64,000 bases of DNA, from assembly GCF_003086775.1 (NCBI RefSeq), contig NZ_CP026001.1, positions 3,686,125-3,750,124 of the forward strand, written 5' to 3'. The DNA is from Stenotrophomonas sp. ZAC14D1_NAIMI4_1. GTDB lineage: Bacteria > Pseudomonadota > Gammaproteobacteria > Xanthomonadales > Xanthomonadaceae. The translations under genes were made by a program, and so were the position numbers. The notes beneath the pieces are model-generated. The model saw only the letters and a program-made list of their open reading frames with translations, had not been told where the DNA came from and ran no database searches. Below, one piece after another: positions 1-10,723 of the stretch; the first letter of the stretch is position 1, and every line of letters begins with the position of its first letter.

Positions 1-28
1 GCATGGCGTGGATCTGCCTTGGCCAACG

Positions 29-55
29 AAAAAGGCCGGCTTGCGCCGGCCTTTT
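29..55 (-). terminator. Intrinsic terminator of tkt
   Basis: An 11-bp perfect stem (AAAAGGCCGGC) with a TTGC/GCAA loop lies 23 bases past the tkt stop; read on the minus strand it ends in a run of T. The run of A on the other arm means it could also stop plus-strand transcripts. Confidence 0.85.
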
Positions 56-77
56 CCTTTCTGCTTCGCGAAGCTGC

Positions 78-2075
78 TTACAGCGCCTTCGCCGCGGCCA
101 CCACGTGGTCGGTGGTGATGCCGAAGTGCTTGAACAGCTTGTCCGCCGGGGCCGAGGCACCGAAGGTGTCGATACCGATCACCGCGCCGTCCAGGCCGAC
201 GAACTGGCGCCAGAAACCGGTGACGCCGGCTTCGATCGCCACGCGCTTGCGCACGGCATTGGGCAGCACCGATTCACGGTAGGTCGCATCCTGGCGCAGG
301 AACACGTCGGTGGACGGGATGGAAACCACGCGGGTCTTCAGGCCGGCGGCGTCCAGCTGGGCCTTGGCTTCGGTGGCCAGCGAGACTTCCGAACCGGTGG
401 CGATCAGGATCACGTCCGGGGTACCGGCGGCGTCGGCCAGCACGTAGCCACCGCGCTCGATCTGGGCGATCTGCTCGGCGCTGCGCGGCTGGTGCGGCAG
501 GTTCTGGCGGCTGAACACCAGGCAGCTCGGGCCGTCCTGGCGGGTAATCGCAGCCTTCCAGCTCACGGCCGACTCGACGGCATCGCACGGGCGCCACACG
601 TCGTTGTTCGGGATGTAGCGCAGCGAGGCCAGGTGCTCCACCGGCTGGTGGGTCGGGCCGTCTTCGCCCAGGCCGATCGAGTCGTGGGTGTAGACGTGGA
701 TCGCGTGGGCCGGGATCAGCGCGCTCATGCGCACGCCGTTGCGGGCGTAATCGCTGAACACCAGGAAGGTGGCGTCGAACGGAATGAAGCCACCGTGCAG
801 GGCCAGGCCGTTGGCAATGGCGGTCATGCCGAACTCGCGCACGCCGTAGTACACGTAGTTGGCATTGGCATCATCGCTGGCCACCGACTTGCTGCCCTTC
901 CACAGGGTCAGGTTCGAGTGCGCCAGGTCAGCCGAACCGCCGACGATTTCCGGCAGCAGCGGCGCGAAGGCTTCGATGGCCAGCTGCGAGGCCTTGCGCG
1001 AGGCGATGGTGGCGCCTTCAGCGGCGACCTTGGCGATGTAGGCGTCGGCCTGGGCGACGAAGTCGGCCGGCAGTTCGCCATGCGAACGGCGGGTCAGTTC
1101 GGCGGCTTCGGCCGGGTACTGCGCAGCGTACTTGTCGAACTGCTGTTCCCACTCGGCCTGGCGCAGGGTGCCGGTACCGCCGGCACGCCAGCCGGCGTAG
1201 ATCTCTTCCGGAATCTCGAACGGACCGTAGTTCCAGTCCAGCGCCTTGCGGGTGGCGGCCAGTTCGTCCTTGCCCAGGGCGGCGCCGTGGCTGGATTCCT
1301 TGCCGGCCTTGTTCGGCGAACCGAAGCCGATCGTGGTGCGGCAGCAGATCAGGGTCGGCTTGTCGCTCTGCGACAGCGCGGCCTCGATGCCGGCCTTGAT
1401 GCTTTCCGGGTCATGGCCGTCGACATCACGCACGACGTTCCAGCCGTAGGCCTCGAAACGCTCGGGGGTGTTGTCGGTGAACCAGCCCTCGACGTTGCCG
1501 TCGATGGAGATGTGGTTGTTGTCCCAGAAGCAGACCAGCTTGTGCAGGCCCCAGGTGCCGGCCAGCGAAGCGGCTTCGTGCGACACGCCTTCCATCAGGC
1601 AGCCATCGCCCATGAACACCCAGGTGCGGTGGTCCACGATCTCCAGCTCCGGGCGGTTGAAGCGCTGTGCCAGCAGCTTCTCGGCCAGGGCGAAGCCCAC
1701 GGCATTGGCGAAACCCTGGCCCAGCGGGCCGGTGGTGGTTTCCACGCCCGGGGTCTCGTGGCGTTCCGGGTGGCCGGCGGTGTGGCTGCCCAGCTGGCGG
1801 AACTGCTTCAGCTGCTCGATCGGCAGGTCGTAGCCGCTCAGGTGCAGCAGCGCGTACTGCAGCATCGAGCCGTGGCCGTTGGACAGCACGAAGCGGTCGC
1901 GGTTGAACCACTGCGGGTTGTTCGGGTTGTGCCGGAGGAAGTCGTTCCAGAGCACTTCGGCGATATCGGCCATGCCCATGGGCATGCCGGGATGGCCGGA
2001 ATTTGCGGTTTCAACCGCATCAGCGGCAAGGAAGCGGATGGCGTTGGCCAACTGGCGACGGGTAGGCTGCGTCAT
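78..2075 (-). CDS. tkt: Transketolase
   Basis: ThDP- and Mg-dependent enzyme that moves two-carbon ketol units between sugar phosphates in the cytosolic non-oxidative pentose phosphate pathway and links it to glycolysis. The 665-residue length is normal for the family. Visible motifs: SGHPG with His28, NGHGS with His68, the ThDP motif GDGCLMEG at about 156-163 followed by DNNHIS at 185-190, then the pyrimidine-binding domain ([11 protein letters not shown]) and the C-terminal domain with ATGSEV. It stands alone, with its own terminator, and is separated from the upstream symporter by a palindromic element. The ribosome site before the ATG is weak. Confidence 0.97.
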   Translation of the reverse strand: MTQPTRRQLANAIRFLAADAVETANSGHPGMPMGMADIAEVLWNDFLRHNPNNPQWFNRDRFVLSNGHGSMLQYALLHLSGYDLPIEQLKQFRQLGSHTAGHPERHETPGVETTTGPLGQGFANAVGFALAEKLLAQRFNRPELEIVDHRTWVFMGDGCLMEGVSHEAASLAGTWGLHKLVCFWDNNHISIDGNVEGWFTDNTPERFEAYGWNVVRDVDGHDPESIKAGIEAALSQSDKPTLICCRTTIGFGSPNKAGKESSHGAALGKDELAATRKALDWNYGPFEIPEEIYAGWRAGGTGTLRQAEWEQQFDKYAAQYPAEAAELTRRSHGELPADFVAQADAYIAKVAAEGATIASRKASQLAIEAFAPLLPEIVGGSADLAHSNLTLWKGSKSVASDDANANYVYYGVREFGMTAIANGLALHGGFIPFDATFLVFSDYARNGVRMSALIPAHAIHVYTHDSIGLGEDGPTHQPVEHLASLRYIPNNDVWRPCDAVESAVSWKAAITRQDGPSCLVFSRQNLPHQPRSAEQIAQIERGGYVLADAAGTPDVILIATGSEVSLATEAKAQLDAAGLKTRVVSIPSTDVFLRQDATYRESVLPNAVRKRVAIEAGVTGFWRQFVGLDGAVIGIDTFGASAPADKLFKHFGITTDHVVAAAKAL

Positions 2076-2169
2076 GGTTCTGTCGGAATCGGGAGGCGGC
2101 CGCGAAACTGCGGGCGCGCCATTGTCCCACAGACGCCCGGCAGGGTCAGGTCAACGTCGCCCCGAAACA

Positions 2170-2217
2170 GAACGGGGCCGGAACCCTTTCCTGGCGGAAA
2201 GGGATCCGACCCCGTTC
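2170..2217. repeat. GGGGTC-type intergenic palindrome, copy 1
   Basis: An imperfect hairpin whose outer arms are GAACGGGG and CCCCGTTC and whose right arm reads GGGATCCGACCCC. It lies just past the symporter stop. Two relatives occur at 44907-44946 and 49417-49456, always at a gene end, which suggests a terminator-like role (inference). Confidence 0.7.
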
Positions 2218-2231
2218 AGGTGTTGCCGGGA

Positions 2232-3566
2232 TCAGTTGTCCAGGCGGGCGGCGGCGGCAGCGGCCTCGGCCGGGGTGTCCGCGGCCTCGCCCTTGGCCAC
2301 CAGGGTGGTCAGGGCCAGGTCGCCGGTCACGTTCAGCGCGGTACGGCACATGTCCAGGAAGTGGTTCACGCCCAGGATCAGGCCGATGCCCAGCGGGTTC
2401 ACGCCCACCATGGCGCAGATCATCGCCACCACCGGCAGCGAGCCGGAGGGAACGCCTGCGGTGCCGATGCCGCCCAGGATGCAGACCGCCATCACCATGA
2501 CCTGCTGGCCGATGGACAGGTCCACGCCGAAGAACTGGGCCAGGAAGATCACCGTCACGCCCTCGAACAGCGCGGTGCCGTTCTGGTTGGCGGTGGCGCC
2601 CACGGTCAGCACGAAGCGCGACACGCGCTGCGGCAGGCCCATCTGGTCGGCCACGCGCAGCGCGGTCGGCAGGGTGGCGTTGCTGGAGGCGGTCGAGAAC
2701 GCCATGACCGTCGCTTCCTGGGTATCGCGGAAGAACGACAGCGGCGAACGGCCCGACAGCCACACCGCCGCGCCATAGGTCACGATCATGTGCAGGCCCA
2801 GCGCCAGCACCACCACGCCCACGTAGGCGCCGAGGCGGATGATCAGCTCGAAGCCGAACAGCGCGGCCAGGTTGAACATGAAGCAGGCCACCGCATACGG
2901 GGCCAGGCGGATGACCAGGTTGATCAGGGTCATCGAGATTTCGAACACGCCTTCGATGGCGCGGCGCAGCGGGGCGACCTTCGCTTCATCGGTCAGCACC
3001 ATGCCGATGCCGAACATCAGCGCGAAGAACATCAGCGACAGGATGGCGCCGTTGTCCGACGCGGCCTGCAGCACGTTGCTCGGCACGATCGACAGCAGCA
3101 TGTCCATGCCCTTTGGCGTGCCATGGATGCCGGCTACGATTTCCTTGCTGCGCTCGGCGTTCTCCGAGAGCATCAGCGCGGCGGTCTGCGGGTCGACGCC
3201 GGCGCCCGGCTTGAGCACGTTGACCAGCACCAGGCCGATGCCCACGGCGATGCCGGACAGCAGCACGGTGTAGGCCAGGGTCTTCCAGCCGATGCGGCCG
3301 AGGGCGCGGATGTCGCCCATCTCCGACACGCCCATGATCAGCGCCGAGAAGATCAGCGGCACGATCAGCATGAAGATCAGGTTGAGGAACAGGCCCGACG
3401 CCGGCGTGGTGATGTAGTCCATGACCCACTTGGCACCGGCCTGCAGGCCATCGACGCTGCCGCCCAGGGCATGCACGGTGAGTCCCAGGACCAGGCCGAT
3501 CGCAAAGCCGATGCCCATCTTCCAGTGCAGGGGCAACTTCTTCTTGTCGGCAGCAGCTGCTGTCAT
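2232..3566 (-). CDS. Dicarboxylate/amino acid:cation symporter (DAACS family)
   Basis: Inner-membrane secondary transporter that uses a Na+ or H+ gradient to take up acidic amino acids or C4-dicarboxylates. The 444 residues carry the family marks: eight hydrophobic spans with re-entrant loops, the serine-rich STASSNATLP stretch of hairpin 1, ATANQNGTALFEGV in TM7, and GGIGTAGVPSGS in hairpin 2. The TM7 motif reads NQNGT where glutamate carriers usually have NMDGT, so the exact substrate cannot be told from sequence. Monocistronic; start ATG is followed by a Lys-rich N-terminus (TAAAADKKKL) typical of the cytoplasmic side. Confidence 0.9.
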   Translation of the reverse strand: MTAAAADKKKLPLHWKMGIGFAIGLVLGLTVHALGGSVDGLQAGAKWVMDYITTPASGLFLNLIFMLIVPLIFSALIMGVSEMGDIRALGRIGWKTLAYTVLLSGIAVGIGLVLVNVLKPGAGVDPQTAALMLSENAERSKEIVAGIHGTPKGMDMLLSIVPSNVLQAASDNGAILSLMFFALMFGIGMVLTDEAKVAPLRRAIEGVFEISMTLINLVIRLAPYAVACFMFNLAALFGFELIIRLGAYVGVVVLALGLHMIVTYGAAVWLSGRSPLSFFRDTQEATVMAFSTASSNATLPTALRVADQMGLPQRVSRFVLTVGATANQNGTALFEGVTVIFLAQFFGVDLSIGQQVMVMAVCILGGIGTAGVPSGSLPVVAMICAMVGVNPLGIGLILGVNHFLDMCRTALNVTGDLALTTLVAKGEAADTPAEAAAAAARLDN

Positions 3567-3623
3567 ACGCGGCGTTCCTCGAAAAATGAATCTACTCTAA
3601 CAAAGCGCGCAAGCCGCGCCGGT

Positions 3624-5318
3624 TCAGCGTCGCTGCGTGGGGTACAGCGGCGCCAGCCCAGTGTCGGCGGCCTCCTGCGGTGTCGACCAGTGCGGTCCGT
3701 CACGGAAGCATTCGCGCAGGCGTGCACGCAGTGCGGAGGCTTCGCCCTGCCCGCCCCAGCGCGCGGCCTGCAGGTCCAGCAGCACCTGGCGCTGGGCTGG
3801 ATCAGCCAGGCGTTCGATCACCTGCTCCAGGCGCTCGACGCCGGCCATCGCACACAACTGCGCCTGCACCTGGTCGAAACCTTCGCCGTCGAGCGCACGG
3901 CGCAGCTCGGCCACGCTGCCGCGCGGAACTCCGCTGTGGCTGGCGCCTGCGGCCGTGGGCGACCCTGCAGGAGACACGCGGCGGCCACGGCGCCAGCCCC
4001 AGGCCAGGGTCAGCAGCCACAACAGGGCGAGGCCGGCGGCGGCGGCGATCCACGGCCACGGGCGCGCGTCCGCGGCCCCCAGCGGCACTGCAGTCGGTGC
4101 GGCCGGCGGCGCGTCGTCGCCGGGCAGCGCGGCCTGTGTGTCGATGGGCTGCGCGGCCGGAGCGCCGCCACGGCCGGCGGCCACCGCCAGCGTGAGGTCC
4201 GGCAGCGTGGCCTGCTGGGCGCTGCCGCTGTCCACGTTCCACCAGGCCAGCCTGGGCCCGGGCACGACCAGCGTACCGGCCTGGCGCGGCACGATCGAGT
4301 AGCGACGGGTGATCTTCAAGCGCGGCGTGCTGCCGGTGAACGTCTCATCGTACTGGGCCGGCTCGGCGAAGACCTGCCCGGCATCGCCCACGTCGGGCAC
4401 CGGCAGATCAGTGAACTGGGCGCGGGTCGCGCCGTTGGCCACGGCTTCGACCACCACGGTGGCCGCTTCGCCGGCACGCGCACTGTCCGGCGCCGTGGTG
4501 TAGCGCAATTGCAGCCCATGCAGCGGCAACCACGGCTGCGGTGCCTGCGCCGGCTGCGCGCGCACCTGCAGGGTACGCTCGGGGGCGACGGCATTCATGC
4601 GCCCGTCGCCGCCGGCGCCGAAGAAATCATCGAAGAAGCCACCCGCGGTGCGCCCGTTGAAGCGGGCACCGGGCAGGCGCAACGGCCCGCTGCGTTCGGG
4701 AATCAGCAGGAAGCGCCGCTCCACCACGTTGTAGCGGCGGCCGTTGATCTGGCGCACGTCGGTGCGGTCCTCGCCCACCCGCTGCAGCGACGCGCCCTCG
4801 GGCGTATCCAGTACCAGCTCGCCGGAGGCCAGCTGCGAGGCGAAGTAAAGGCGCACCACCACGCCGACGCTCTGCTGCACGTAGGGCTGCGCATCATCCA
4901 CCTCGGTTTCGACGAAGGCGACGGCATTGCTCTGTGCGGTGGCCACCGTGCCCGCGCCCACCTGCAGCTGCAGCGGCTCGGTGCGCTGGCTGCCCACCTG
5001 CAGCGAGGGCACCAGCAGGGTGCCGCTGCGGCGCGGGGTCAGCGTCACCGAGTAGACGGTGCGCTGCTGCATGCTGCCGTTGCTCCATTGCACCTGGCGG
5101 TTGCTGCCCTGCGCGCCCAGCACGAAATCGGCATTCAACGGCGCGTAGTCCGGGCTGCCCTGGTCGGTTTCCACCTGCAGCGTGACCGGTTCACCGAGCT
5201 GGGTACTGGTCGTCTCCAGCCACGCGCGCGTCTGCGCCAGCGCGGCCGATGGCAGCCAGGCCAGCAGCATCGCCAGCAGCACCGTCACGTGGAGTGTCCT
5301 GCGCGGCACGCCGATCAT
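3624..5318 (-). CDS. batD: BatD family protein
   Basis: Last gene of the MoxR/Bat operon. BatD proteins are large, mostly periplasmic beta-rich membrane proteins linked to aerotolerance and stress resistance in Bacteroides and Leptospira; no biochemical activity is established. The 564 residues begin with a signal peptide ending near SAALA-Q29, continue with a long extracytoplasmic part, and have one membrane span near 415-440 (PWPWIAAAAGLALLWLLTLAW) followed by a Pro/Ser-rich cytoplasmic tail. The ATG overlaps the stop of the upstream VWA gene by 4 nt (ATGA), so translation is probably coupled. Confidence 0.85.
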   Translation of the reverse strand: MIGVPRRTLHVTVLLAMLLAWLPSAALAQTRAWLETTSTQLGEPVTLQVETDQGSPDYAPLNADFVLGAQGSNRQVQWSNGSMQQRTVYSVTLTPRRSGTLLVPSLQVGSQRTEPLQLQVGAGTVATAQSNAVAFVETEVDDAQPYVQQSVGVVVRLYFASQLASGELVLDTPEGASLQRVGEDRTDVRQINGRRYNVVERRFLLIPERSGPLRLPGARFNGRTAGGFFDDFFGAGGDGRMNAVAPERTLQVRAQPAQAPQPWLPLHGLQLRYTTAPDSARAGEAATVVVEAVANGATRAQFTDLPVPDVGDAGQVFAEPAQYDETFTGSTPRLKITRRYSIVPRQAGTLVVPGPRLAWWNVDSGSAQQATLPDLTLAVAAGRGGAPAAQPIDTQAALPGDDAPPAAPTAVPLGAADARPWPWIAAAAGLALLWLLTLAWGWRRGRRVSPAGSPTAAGASHSGVPRGSVAELRRALDGEGFDQVQAQLCAMAGVERLEQVIERLADPAQRQVLLDLQAARWGGQGEASALRARLRECFRDGPHWSTPQEAADTGLAPLYPTQRR

Positions 5319-7126
5319 CGCCCTTCCCTCTTTCTACGTTCGTTTTCCAGCTGGAACTTGGTGCGCAGCAACGAGCCCGGGTCATCGGGCACGCGGCGCA
5401 TCCAGGCGTCCACGGCCTGCTGTTCCTCGCGCTGCTGCGGCGTACGCCCGTCGCTGCGTACAGCGGGCTTGCCCTGCTCGCCCGGCCTGGATTGCTGCAT
5501 GGCCTGCTGCATGCGCTGGCGCTGTTCCGCATCGGCCTGTGCCTGCGCCTTTGCATCAGCGGCCTGCGGACCGGCGTCCTGGCGGTCCTTGTCACCGGGC
5601 TTGCCCTGCTGCGGCGGCTGTTGATCCTGCCGGCCCTGCTGCGGATCCTGCTGCCCCTGCTTGGGATCCTGCTGCCCCGGCGAACCCTGCTGGCCCTGTT
5701 GCTGCCCTTGCTGCGGCTGCTGCTGGCCCTGTTGCTTGTCCTGGTTGGAGCGGTTGTTCTGGTCCTTGCTGGACGGCGGCTTGCGCTTGCGCGCGGCGTC
5801 CACCACCGCACGGTTGGCCACCGCGTCGGCCATGCCGGGATGCTTTGCCAGCGCGCGGTCGTAGGCGGCGATGGCACCGTCGTAGTCGCCCTGCCGCGCC
5901 AGCGCGTTGCCCAGGTTGTACAGGCCGGCATCGCTGTCGATGCCTTCGAAGCGCGCGCGCGCCGTATCAAAATCGCCGTTGCGGTAGGCCTGCACGCCTT
6001 CGGCGATGCGTTCGTGCTCGCGCTGGTCGGCACGCTGCCAGAGCGTGCCGGTTTCCGTGGCCGATGTGTTGCGGGGTTGCGCCTGCAGGTTGCCTGACAG
6101 CGGCAACAGCCCCACCGCCAGCACCGCGGCCAGCACCGCGCGGCGGCGGAACGCCAGCAGGGCCAGCAGCATCAGCGGCGGCAGCAGCCAGTAACCTTCG
6201 TCCTGCCATTGCCTGCCCTGCCCCGCGCCCTGCCGTGCAGGGCCATCACTGGCATCCAGCACGTCCAGCGCGCGCAGGTCGCGGTCATCGGCGGCAATGC
6301 GCGCGTACTGGCCCCCACCGGCGGTCGCCACCGTGCGCAGGCTGCCTTCATCCAGCGCCGCCTGCGCGATCTGCCCGCTGCCATCGCGATAGGCTGCGCC
6401 CGTGGGCGTGCCCAGCCCCAGCACGGACACCTGCAGGCCGAGGCTGCGCGCCTGCGTTGCGGCAAGAGCAGCGGCAGCATCGGCCTGGTCAGTGACCAGC
6501 AGGATGCGCCCGCGCAGCGTGCCGGTCTGGCGCAGCAGCTGGGTGGCCCAGTCGATGCCACGGTCGGCATGCTGGCCATCGCGCGGCATCACATCCGGGG
6601 CCAGCGCATCCAGATAGAGCGCTACGTTGGCGGTGTCATCGGTCAACGGTGCAACGGTGTAGGCATCGTCGGCATACACCACCAGGGCGACCTGGCCCCC
6701 TTGCCGCGCACGCAGCAGCGCACCGATCTTCGCCCGCGCCTGCAGCAGCCGCGAAGGCGGCAGGTCGGTGGCGGTGATGCGGCTGGACAGGTCCAGCACC
6801 ACCACCAACGGCGTGCCGGCCTGGTACATCGGCTGCGCCTGCTGGCGCCAGCTGGGGCCGGCCAGGGCCAGCACCGCCAGCGTGCAGCCCAGCAGCAGGG
6901 CCCACGGCAGGCGCGTACGACGGCGCTCACCGGCCGCCAGCAGGTGCGACAGCAGGTGGGCATCGACCGCCTGCCGCCACGCATCGCTGCGGCGTTGCCG
7001 GTACAGCGTGAAGGCGATGACCAGCGGCAGCACCAGCAGCGCCCACAACCATTCCGGCCGCAGGAAATGCAGTGCGCCCGCATCGGGGAGGACGGCGTGG
7101 AGCTTCTGCAGGAAGGTCGCGATCAT
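5315..7126 (-). CDS. VWA domain protein with TPR repeats (BatB/BatC fusion)
   Basis: One protein combines what are often two genes: an N-terminal membrane segment and von Willebrand A domain (BatB), then membrane spans near 290-330, TPR-like helices (RNGDFDTARARFEG; YNLGNALARQGDYDGAIAAY) and a Gln/Pro/Asp-rich low-complexity tail (BatC). The second ATG of the frame is chosen because it gives a 4-nt ATGA overlap with batA, the pattern at the other junctions; the frame could start 6 codons earlier. Oddity: the metal site of the VWA domain reads D-L-S-S-R rather than D-x-S-x-S, so one Ser ligand is replaced by Arg. Confidence 0.85.
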   Translation of the reverse strand: MIATFLQKLHAVLPDAGALHFLRPEWLWALLVLPLVIAFTLYRQRRSDAWRQAVDAHLLSHLLAAGERRRTRLPWALLLGCTLAVLALAGPSWRQQAQPMYQAGTPLVVVLDLSSRITATDLPPSRLLQARAKIGALLRARQGGQVALVVYADDAYTVAPLTDDTANVALYLDALAPDVMPRDGQHADRGIDWATQLLRQTGTLRGRILLVTDQADAAAALAATQARSLGLQVSVLGLGTPTGAAYRDGSGQIAQAALDEGSLRTVATAGGGQYARIAADDRDLRALDVLDASDGPARQGAGQGRQWQDEGYWLLPPLMLLALLAFRRRAVLAAVLAVGLLPLSGNLQAQPRNTSATETGTLWQRADQREHERIAEGVQAYRNGDFDTARARFEGIDSDAGLYNLGNALARQGDYDGAIAAYDRALAKHPGMADAVANRAVVDAARKRKPPSSKDQNNRSNQDKQQGQQQPQQGQQQGQQGSPGQQDPKQGQQDPQQGRQDQQPPQQGKPGDKDRQDAGPQAADAKAQAQADAEQRQRMQQAMQQSRPGEQGKPAVRSDGRTPQQREEQQAVDAWMRRVPDDPGSLLRTKFQLENERRKREGR

Positions 7127-8127
7127 CGGCGTCGCTCCGGCCACAACCAGGCCAGCGCGCCCAGCAACAGGGCCAGCGCGAGCGGCCAGGCATAGCGTTC
7201 GCTGCGCGGGCGCAGGCTCGGGCCCTTGGCGGCGATGGGTTCCAGCCGGTCCAGCTCGGCGTAGATGCCAGCCAGCTCGTCGGTGTCGCGGGCGCGGAAG
7301 AATCGGCCCCCGGTCATCTCGGCAATCCTGCGCAGGGTGGCTTCATCCACTGGATCACGATCACTGGCGATGGGGATGCCGAACAGGCGCATGCTGCCAT
7401 CGCTGCCAAAGGCGACGGTGTGCACGCGCACGCCTTCGGCACGGGCCAGTTCGGCCGCGCGCAGCGGCTCCAGCACACCGGCGTTGCTGACGCCGTCGGT
7501 CAGCAGGATCAGCACGCGCTGTCCTTCGGGTTGGCTGCGCAGGCGCTTGACCGCCAGCGCGATCGCATCGCCGATGGCGGTCTCGCGCCCGGCCAGGCCG
7601 ACCACGCTGTCGCGCAGCTGGTCGCGCACGCTGGCCAGGTCGGGGGTGATCGGGGTGAGGGTGTACGCGCGGTCACCGAAGACCAGCAGGCCGACACGAT
7701 CACCGGCACGCCGGTCGAGGAAGTCGGCCAGGACCGCCTTGGCCGCGGTCAGTCGTTCCACTGCCTGCGAGCCGAGCACCATGTCCGGCTCGCTCATGCT
7801 GCCGGATACGTCCATCGCCAGCATCATCTGCCGGCCCTGCTGCGGCGGCGTGATGGCCTCGCCCAGCTGCTGCGGCCGTGCCATCGCCACGCACAACGCG
7901 GCCCACGCCAACCACAGGATGAGCGTGCGCAACCAGGACGCATCGATACGCCCGCCCCCGGACAATGCCTGCAGCTCGGCTGCGGCATAGGGCACGCGCA
8001 GGGCTGCACCGGGGTCGGCGCGGCGTTTCCACAGGTGCATCAGCAGCGGCACAGGCAGCGCGAAGAGCGCCAGCGGCCAGGCCAGCTGCAGGTCCGGCCA
8101 GGGCCAGTAACTTGCCAGCAGGCTCAT
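7123..8127 (-). CDS. batA: VWA domain membrane protein (BatA type)
   Basis: About 334 residues: two hydrophobic spans near 15-30 and 65-85, a von Willebrand A domain with an intact metal-binding site D106-V-S108-G-S110, and a final membrane span (YAWPLALALLLGALAWLW). The family is thought to act with a MoxR ATPase as a metal-dependent protein-binding or maturation complex at the membrane. The longer upstream reading frame is not used: the ATG chosen overlaps the DUF4381 stop by 4 nt. In contrast to the next gene, all three MIDAS residues are kept. Confidence 0.88.
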   Translation of the reverse strand: MSLLASYWPWPDLQLAWPLALFALPVPLLMHLWKRRADPGAALRVPYAAAELQALSGGGRIDASWLRTLILWLAWAALCVAMARPQQLGEAITPPQQGRQMMLAMDVSGSMSEPDMVLGSQAVERLTAAKAVLADFLDRRAGDRVGLLVFGDRAYTLTPITPDLASVRDQLRDSVVGLAGRETAIGDAIALAVKRLRSQPEGQRVLILLTDGVSNAGVLEPLRAAELARAEGVRVHTVAFGSDGSMRLFGIPIASDRDPVDEATLRRIAEMTGGRFFRARDTDELAGIYAELDRLEPIAAKGPSLRPRSERYAWPLALALLLGALAWLWPERRR

Positions 8128-8573
8128 CGGCGGCGCTCCTGCAGCAACTGCAGGTATCGCTCGCGCGCCCAGCGACGGACCTCGGCCACGTCGCCTGCTG
8201 CGACCTGCGGCCGGTAGGCGCCTTCGGCCAGCAGGCGACGCTGCGGCTCCGGCAGCTGATCCTTCGGATCGATCCGCTGCCACCAGGCCTGGTCATGCAG
8301 GGCTTCGCTGCCGGGCTGGGCCAGCCGCGCGGCACGGCGCAGCAGCCCGGCGATGGCGGCCAGCTCGGCCGCTGCGGCGGGCGCGGCCTGCAGCTCCCGG
8401 TCGAACTGCTGCAGCCAGCGCTGGCGACGGCGGCGACGGCGATGGCTGATGAACACAAGGATGGCCAGCACCAGCAGCAGGACGGCGGCCAGCATCAGCC
8501 ATCCCGGTGCGGGCGGCCACCACGACGGTGGCGGCGGCAGCGCGACATCGCGCAGCGGCAGGGCCGCACTCAT
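8124..8573 (-). CDS. DUF4381 domain protein
   Basis: A 149-residue single-pass membrane protein: a short Pro-rich N-terminus (LPPPPSWWPPAPGW), one membrane span at about 25-45 (LMLAAVLLLVLAILVFI), then an Arg-rich stop-transfer stretch (SHRRRRRRQRW) and a helical cytoplasmic domain. This small protein sits between DUF58 and the VWA genes in many proteobacterial MoxR operons; its role is unknown. Its ATG overlaps the DUF58 stop by 4 nt and its stop overlaps the batA start by 4 nt. Confidence 0.85.
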   Translation of the reverse strand: MSAALPLRDVALPPPPSWWPPAPGWLMLAAVLLLVLAILVFISHRRRRRRQRWLQQFDRELQAAPAAAAELAAIAGLLRRAARLAQPGSEALHDQAWWQRIDPKDQLPEPQRRLLAEGAYRPQVAAGDVAEVRRWARERYLQLLQERRR

Positions 8574-9499
8574 GCCGGCACCTCGGTGGGCGCAGGTGCC
8601 AGCCAGGCATCGCTGGGGGCGTCGGTGGAAAGGATCTGCACATCGACCCGGCGAGCGGCCAGCTGCTGGCGCAGCGCCTGCAGCGGTTCGACGAAGTGTG
8701 CGTGCCAGTGGTCCTGCACCTCGCTGCGGCGCAGGTCCAGGCCGATGCGCTGCTGTGCGGCCAGGAACTGCAGCGGTGCCGACGGCGGCTGCAGTTCCAG
8801 CGGGTCGACCAGCAGCAGCAGGGTCAGGTCATGGTGCTGGGCCAGGGCGCTCCAGCGCGCCGGCGCGATGCGCAGGGCCTGCTGGGGATCGGCCAGCACC
8901 AGCATGCGCGCGCCGGGGCGCAGCACGCGTCCGGCGTGGTCCAGCGCACGCTCCAGGCCGAGGTCATCGGCGGGCGGTTGCGCGTACCAGCGGGTCAGTG
9001 CGTCGAGCACGCGCAGCACGCCACGCGGCCCGCCGGCTGGCGCGATCGGTGGTTCACGGTCGCTGCCGCGCAGGGCGCCGATTCGGTCGCCACGACGCTG
9101 CGCCGACCATGCGGCCACGGCACCGGCGCGTGCGGCCTGCACCGATTTGAAGCGCACGCGCGTGCCGAAGTACAGCGCGGGCGAGGTGTCGGCCACGATC
9201 AGGCTGACCCGCTCGCGCTCGGCCTGGAACAGCTTGGTGTGGGCGCGGCCGGTGCGTGCGGTCACCCGCCAGTCGATGTGCCGCGCGTCATCGCCGGCGA
9301 CGTATTCGCGTGATTCGGCGTACTCCATGCCGCGCCCACGCAACGGTGAGGGCGCCTGGCCGGCATTGCCGGCACGCCCACGGCGTGGCGGTGGCGGTCG
9401 CTGGGCCAGGCGGCGCAGGGCCACCAGTTCGGCCAGCTGCGGGCGCAGGCCATCGCCTTCGACCACGCGGGCGCTCTGTGGCGCGGATGGATCGGACAT
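8570..9499 (-). CDS. DUF58 domain protein
   Basis: A 309-residue cytosolic protein of the DUF58 family, the regular partner of MoxR ATPases. Signature stretches: RGRAGNAGQAPSPLRGRGME, YVAGDDARHIDWRVTARTG near residues 70-90, and a degenerate VWA-like fold with LIVADTSPAL. Function is not known beyond association with MoxR. It starts 8 bases after the moxR stop and overlaps DUF4381 by 4 nt. Confidence 0.88.
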   Translation of the reverse strand: MSDPSAPQSARVVEGDGLRPQLAELVALRRLAQRPPPPRRGRAGNAGQAPSPLRGRGMEYAESREYVAGDDARHIDWRVTARTGRAHTKLFQAERERVSLIVADTSPALYFGTRVRFKSVQAARAGAVAAWSAQRRGDRIGALRGSDREPPIAPAGGPRGVLRVLDALTRWYAQPPADDLGLERALDHAGRVLRPGARMLVLADPQQALRIAPARWSALAQHHDLTLLLLVDPLELQPPSAPLQFLAAQQRIGLDLRRSEVQDHWHAHFVEPLQALRQQLAARRVDVQILSTDAPSDAWLAPAPTEVPA

Positions 9500-9507
9500 G
9501 CGCAGGC

Positions 9508-10557
<1,050 letters not shown>

Positions 10558-10673
10558 GGGGGCCTTTGACCGGCGCGGGGTGGCACGGGTTCCCCACATC
10601 ATCGCAGGCCGGTCCCGGGATTGGATCAAGGACGGATGAATGGCCATCCGCGCAAGGCGTGGCGCCACAACGA

Positions 10674-10700
10674 AACGGGGCCGCACATGGCGGCCCCGGT
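10674..10700 (-). terminator. Terminator of the pilMNOPQ operon
   Basis: An 8-bp GC stem (GGGGCCGC / GCGGCCCC) 24 bases past the pilQ stop, followed on the minus strand by GTTTCGTT. It separates the pilus operon from the MoxR operon. Confidence 0.7.
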
Positions 10701-10723
10701 TCGAACAGCGTGTGATGGCTGGC

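Noticed and set aside
3..5624. A 1873-codon open frame on the plus strand
   Set aside because: It is antisense to transketolase, the symporter and batD, which are clear genes. Long empty frames opposite GC-rich codons are expected; the translation has no family features.
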